A DNA stretch of 43,149 nucleotides from Nocardioidaceae bacterium. Lineage in GTDB: Bacteria; Actinomycetota; Actinomycetes; Propionibacteriales; Nocardioidaceae. The stretch's first letter is position 1, and every line of letters begins with the position of its first letter. The stretch is taken from positions 1 through 43,149 of the forward strand of contig WQZX01000022.1 in NCBI GenBank assembly GCA_009780515.1, given 5' to 3'. Shown here piece by piece: positions 40,968-43,149 of this stretch. The notes under the pieces are model-generated. The model saw only the letters and a program-made list of their open reading frames with translations. It was not told where the DNA came from and did no database searches. A program made the translations under genes and the position numbers.

Positions 40968-42446
40968 ATGCCCGATGAGAAGCCCGCCGGCGAGGCCGAC
41001 GACAAGTCCACCGAGACGAAGCCGGCCGAGCCCGTCGACGACCTCGTCACCACCGCGCACACGCTGGCCACGCCGCAGGGCGAGCTGACCTACACCGTCA
41101 CGACCGGCCGGATCGTGCTGCGCGAGGAGGTCACCACGGACGACAAGTACGTCGGCCTCAAGCCGCGTGCGGAGGTCTCGGTGACCTACTACGCGCTCGC
41201 CGACGCGGACGTCACCGAGCGACCGATCACCTTCGCGTTCAACGGCGGGCCGGGGTCGGCGAGCGTCTGGCTGCACCTGGGCCTGCTGGGTCCGCGGCGG
41301 GTCGACTCCGGCGACGTCGGCGCGCTGACCCCGCCGCCGTACGGCCTGATCGACAACCACGAGACGCTGCTGCACGTCTCCGACCTCCTCTTCATCGACC
41401 CCGTCTCGACCGGCTACTCGCGGGCGAGCGAGGGCGAGGAGGCGAAGAAGTTCCACGGCTTCACCGGCGACATCGAGTCGGTCGCCGAGGTCATCCGGCT
41501 CTGGGCCACGCGGCACGACCGGTGGATGTCGCCGAAGTTCCTGATCGGCGAGTCGTACGGCGGCACGCGCGGGGCGGCGCTGGCGGAGTACCTGCAGTCG
41601 CGCTTCGGCATGTTCCTCAACGGCGCGATGCTCGTCGCGCCGGCGCTCAACATGGAGGCGCTCTACGACGCCGACGGCTCGAACCTGCCCGACCCGCTGT
41701 TCCTGCCGGTCTACGCGGCCACGGCGCACTATCACGGTCTGTTGTCCGGGCCGGTGGACGAGGTGGTCGACGCGGCCAAGGCGTACGCCGACGACTACCG
41801 GACCGTGCTGCACCGCGGCAATCGGCTGACCGCCGAGGAGCGGGCCGAGGCGGTGGCCCGCGTGGCAGCGCTCACCGGGCTCTCGGAGGACTACGTCGAT
41901 CGGGCCAACCTGCGGTTGGAGCACACTCGCGTCTACGCCGAGCTGCTGCGGTCGCGGCGGCTGGTCACCGGTCGCCTCGACACGCGCTTCACCGGACCGA
42001 CGGACAGCTACATCCGCGAGCAGATGCCCTACGACCCGTTCATGTCGGCGACGTTCGGGCCCTACGCGGCCGCGCTGCACCACTACGTGCGCGCGGAGCT
42101 CGGCTACGAGCACGACGGTGTCTACGAGGTGATCACGGACAAGGTGCACCCGTGGTCGTACAAGGAGTTCGAGGGGAAGGCCGTCGACGTCGCCGCCAAG
42201 CTCGCCGAGGCGATGGTGACCAACCCGAGCCTTCAGGTGTACGTCGCGATGGGCCGCTACGACGGCGGCGTGCCGGTCGAGGCGATCGAGTACTCGCTGG
42301 ACCAGATGGCTCTGCCCCGCGACTACCTCCAGCGCATCGAGACGCATGTCTATCCCGCCGGGCACATGATGTACGTCCACGAGGAGTCGCGTCTTCGGCA
42401 ATCCGCCGATCTCGCCGGCTTCGTCCGCCGCTCCTCGCACCGCTGA
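40968..42446 (+). CDS. Serine carboxypeptidase-like protein, peptidase family S10
   Basis: A 492-residue protein with the alpha/beta-hydrolase S10 signature. The oxyanion block FAFNGGPGSASVWLH and the nucleophile IGESYGGTR (Ser196) are clear, with Asp432 in MGRYDGGVP and His466 in YPAGHMMYVHE completing the triad. It would remove C-terminal residues from peptides. There is no signal peptide: the start is polar and acidic (PDEKPAGEADDKSTETKPAE), so it is probably cytoplasmic, unlike eukaryotic vacuolar relatives. The ATG follows a -10 box by 7 nt. Upstream lies the tandem repeat. Confidence 0.92.
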   Translation: MPDEKPAGEADDKSTETKPAEPVDDLVTTAHTLATPQGELTYTVTTGRIVLREEVTTDDKYVGLKPRAEVSVTYYALADADVTERPITFAFNGGPGSASVWLHLGLLGPRRVDSGDVGALTPPPYGLIDNHETLLHVSDLLFIDPVSTGYSRASEGEEAKKFHGFTGDIESVAEVIRLWATRHDRWMSPKFLIGESYGGTRGAALAEYLQSRFGMFLNGAMLVAPALNMEALYDADGSNLPDPLFLPVYAATAHYHGLLSGPVDEVVDAAKAYADDYRTVLHRGNRLTAEERAEAVARVAALTGLSEDYVDRANLRLEHTRVYAELLRSRRLVTGRLDTRFTGPTDSYIREQMPYDPFMSATFGPYAAALHHYVRAELGYEHDGVYEVITDKVHPWSYKEFEGKAVDVAAKLAEAMVTNPSLQVYVAMGRYDGGVPVEAIEYSLDQMALPRDYLQRIETHVYPAGHMMYVHEESRLRQSADLAGFVRRSSHR

Positions 42447-42479
42447 CCCGGGTGAGCGGGTGGTCTCCTTCGGCCTGCG

Positions 42480-42694
42480 CCCGCTTCGGTACAGACCGAC
42501 AGCAGCTACGGGACGAGGCGGGCTTGCGGTTGGGCGCCGTCGCCGGATTTCCGGTCTCTACGTCGGGTTCATGGTCGGTGAGCTTGTTCTTTCGCGCCGC
42601 GTCGGTTGCGACCGACAGGCGGCTACGGGAGAAGGTCCGCGGTTCGTCGCGCGCCGTCGCCGGCTTTCAGGTTCGTACGCTGTTGGTGTCGGTG
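42480..42694 (+). repeat. Two degenerate direct repeats in a gene-free stretch
   Basis: The gap 42447-42865 (419 bp) has no convincing gene. Within it, 42480-42580 and 42596-42694 resemble each other with a 116-bp offset: both read GACCGACAG, then GCTACGGGA, then CGCCGTCGCCGG, and end in TCGGTG. They look like decayed copies of one unit, perhaps remnants of coding sequence. Confidence 0.6.
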
Positions 42695-42701
42695 CGGTGA
42701 C

Positions 42702-42786
42702 CACAGGGAGCAGCGCCGCGGCGGGTGGGATCCCTGTGCCCGCAACCAAGAACCGCGACCACCGCGGCGGGTGACGACGCTGCTCC
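42702..42786. other. Nested inverted repeats before the DUF222/HNH gene
   Basis: CACAGGGA (42702-42709) pairs with TCCCTGTG (42731-42738). GGAGCAGCG (42706-42714) pairs with CGCTGCTCC at the right end, and CCGCGGCGGGTG occurs twice inside. The two pairings exclude each other, so this could be a switch, a terminator for the peptidase gene or a mobile-element end. Confidence 0.45.
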
Positions 42787-42831
42787 GGTCGAAAGTGCGC
42801 CGCAACCACACAAACAAACACGCCTACAGCC

Positions 42832-42859
42832 TTGTATCGAACACGATAGCGAGCAGAAT
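42832..42859 (+). promoter_or_regulatory. Promoter of the DUF222/HNH gene with partial SOS-box likeness
   Basis: TTGTAT (42832-42837), a 16-bp spacer and CAGAAT (42854-42859), then 6 nt and ATG. TATCG-AACA-CGATA forms a small dyad. The stretch TCGAACACGATAGCGA matches one full half and half of the other half of the actinobacterial LexA site TCGAAC-N4-GTTCGA. Confidence 0.4.
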
Positions 42860-42865
42860 AAGGCC

Positions 42866-43149
42866 ATGAGCACGGGCCCGTACTCCGACCTCGACCAGGC
42901 AGCCACCCTGGCCGAGATCGAAGACGCCCTCCAGGCCCGACGCCAAGCCTGCGTCGACGAGCTGCTGCTGGTCCTGCACTGGACCGACCTGCACTCGGCC
43001 GATCCCCAGACCCAGCCGGGAGCGGTCCCGATCACCCAGGGCGGCGACAAGCTGATCACGCTCGGCGGCGAGGGCACACCGGCGGTCTCGGAGTTCTGCT
43101 TCGCCGAGCTCGCCATCGCCCGCCAGGCCGGCATCCAGGCCACCCGCAA
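42866..43149 (+). CDS. DUF222/HNH endonuclease family protein (13E12 type), partial
   Basis: The N-terminal 94 residues are visible, and the frame is open to the window edge. The blocks ELLLVLHWTDLHSADPQT and LGGEGTPAVSEFCFAELAIA match the start of the DUF222 region found before a C-terminal HNH nuclease domain in the multicopy 13E12-like proteins of actinobacteria, including Nocardioidaceae. The HNH part would lie beyond the window. The start has only a weak AAGG, and the -10-like CAGAAT 6 nt upstream suggests a leaderless transcript. Confidence 0.75.
   Translation, partial: MSTGPYSDLDQAATLAEIEDALQARRQACVDELLLVLHWTDLHSADPQTQPGAVPITQGGDKLITLGGEGTPAVSEFCFAELAIARQAGIQATR

Noticed and set aside
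1..43149. CRISPR arrays, insertion sequences, tRNA or rRNA genes
   Set aside because: I saw no short regularly spaced repeats, transposase motifs or tRNA cloverleaf patterns. The repeats present are long, GC-rich and intergenic.

Overview
The window comes from a very GC-rich actinobacterium. It carries WhiB, MtrA-MtrB-LpqB, F420 biosynthesis genes, DUF3499, DUF5719 and TIGR03089-type proteins, many GTG starts, and many -10 boxes of the form TANNNT placed 6-8 nt before a start codon. The sulfotransferase-like paralogues and the DUF222/HNH (13E12-type) gene at the right end suggest a member of the Nocardioidaceae. That placement is an inference from gene content.

Layout. 1-273: GC-rich direct repeats. 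274-5057: a surface-modification cluster with a glycosyltransferase, a sulfotransferase-like gene translationally coupled to a P-loop-less relative, and a divergent second sulfotransferase-like gene. 5166-7310: a secreted PGRP-type amidase with FG-GAP repeats. 7342-20530: a conserved actinobacterial core resembling M. tuberculosis Rv3268-Rv3256c: TIGR03089 protein, manC, DUF3105 protein, cofE, cofD, whiB2, a large membrane glycosyltransferase, DUF5719 protein, a degenerate zincin, DUF3499 protein, manB, a Trm112-like zinc ribbon and a degenerate SIS-domain isomerase. 20609-31330: an accessory stretch with a membrane acyltransferase, a TagD-like cytidylyltransferase, a lipoprotein, a secreted PLD-like protein, a secreted RCC1 propeller fused to an EEP phosphodiesterase, two more sulfotransferase-like proteins, a glycosyltransferase, a LicD-methyltransferase fusion and a small coiled-coil protein. 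31414-42446: the conserved core resumes (compare Rv3248c-Rv3241c): ahcY, an inserted SGNH hydrolase, mtrA, mtrB, lpqB, a ComF-type protein, hpf, an orphan NarL-type regulator and an S10 peptidase. 42447-43149: degenerate repeats and the start of a DUF222/HNH gene that runs off the window.

How the genes fit together. manB, manC and the SIS protein belong to GDP-mannose supply. The glycosyltransferases, acyltransferase, cytidylyltransferase, LicD-methyltransferase and sulfotransferase-like enzymes could build and decorate a cell-surface glycopolymer. MtrAB-LpqB senses envelope state and the amidase may remodel the wall. The most interesting observations are a probable sulfotransferase/pseudo-sulfotransferase pair, a family of such proteins sharing a C-terminal motif, a long inverted repeat filling the divergent TIGR03089/manC promoter region, the RCC1-EEP and LicD-methyltransferase fusions, a possible leaderless upstream ORF overlapping the hpf start, and a dispersed intergenic repeat family that includes a 198-bp-period tandem duplication. 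No tRNA, rRNA, CRISPR array or insertion sequence was seen.
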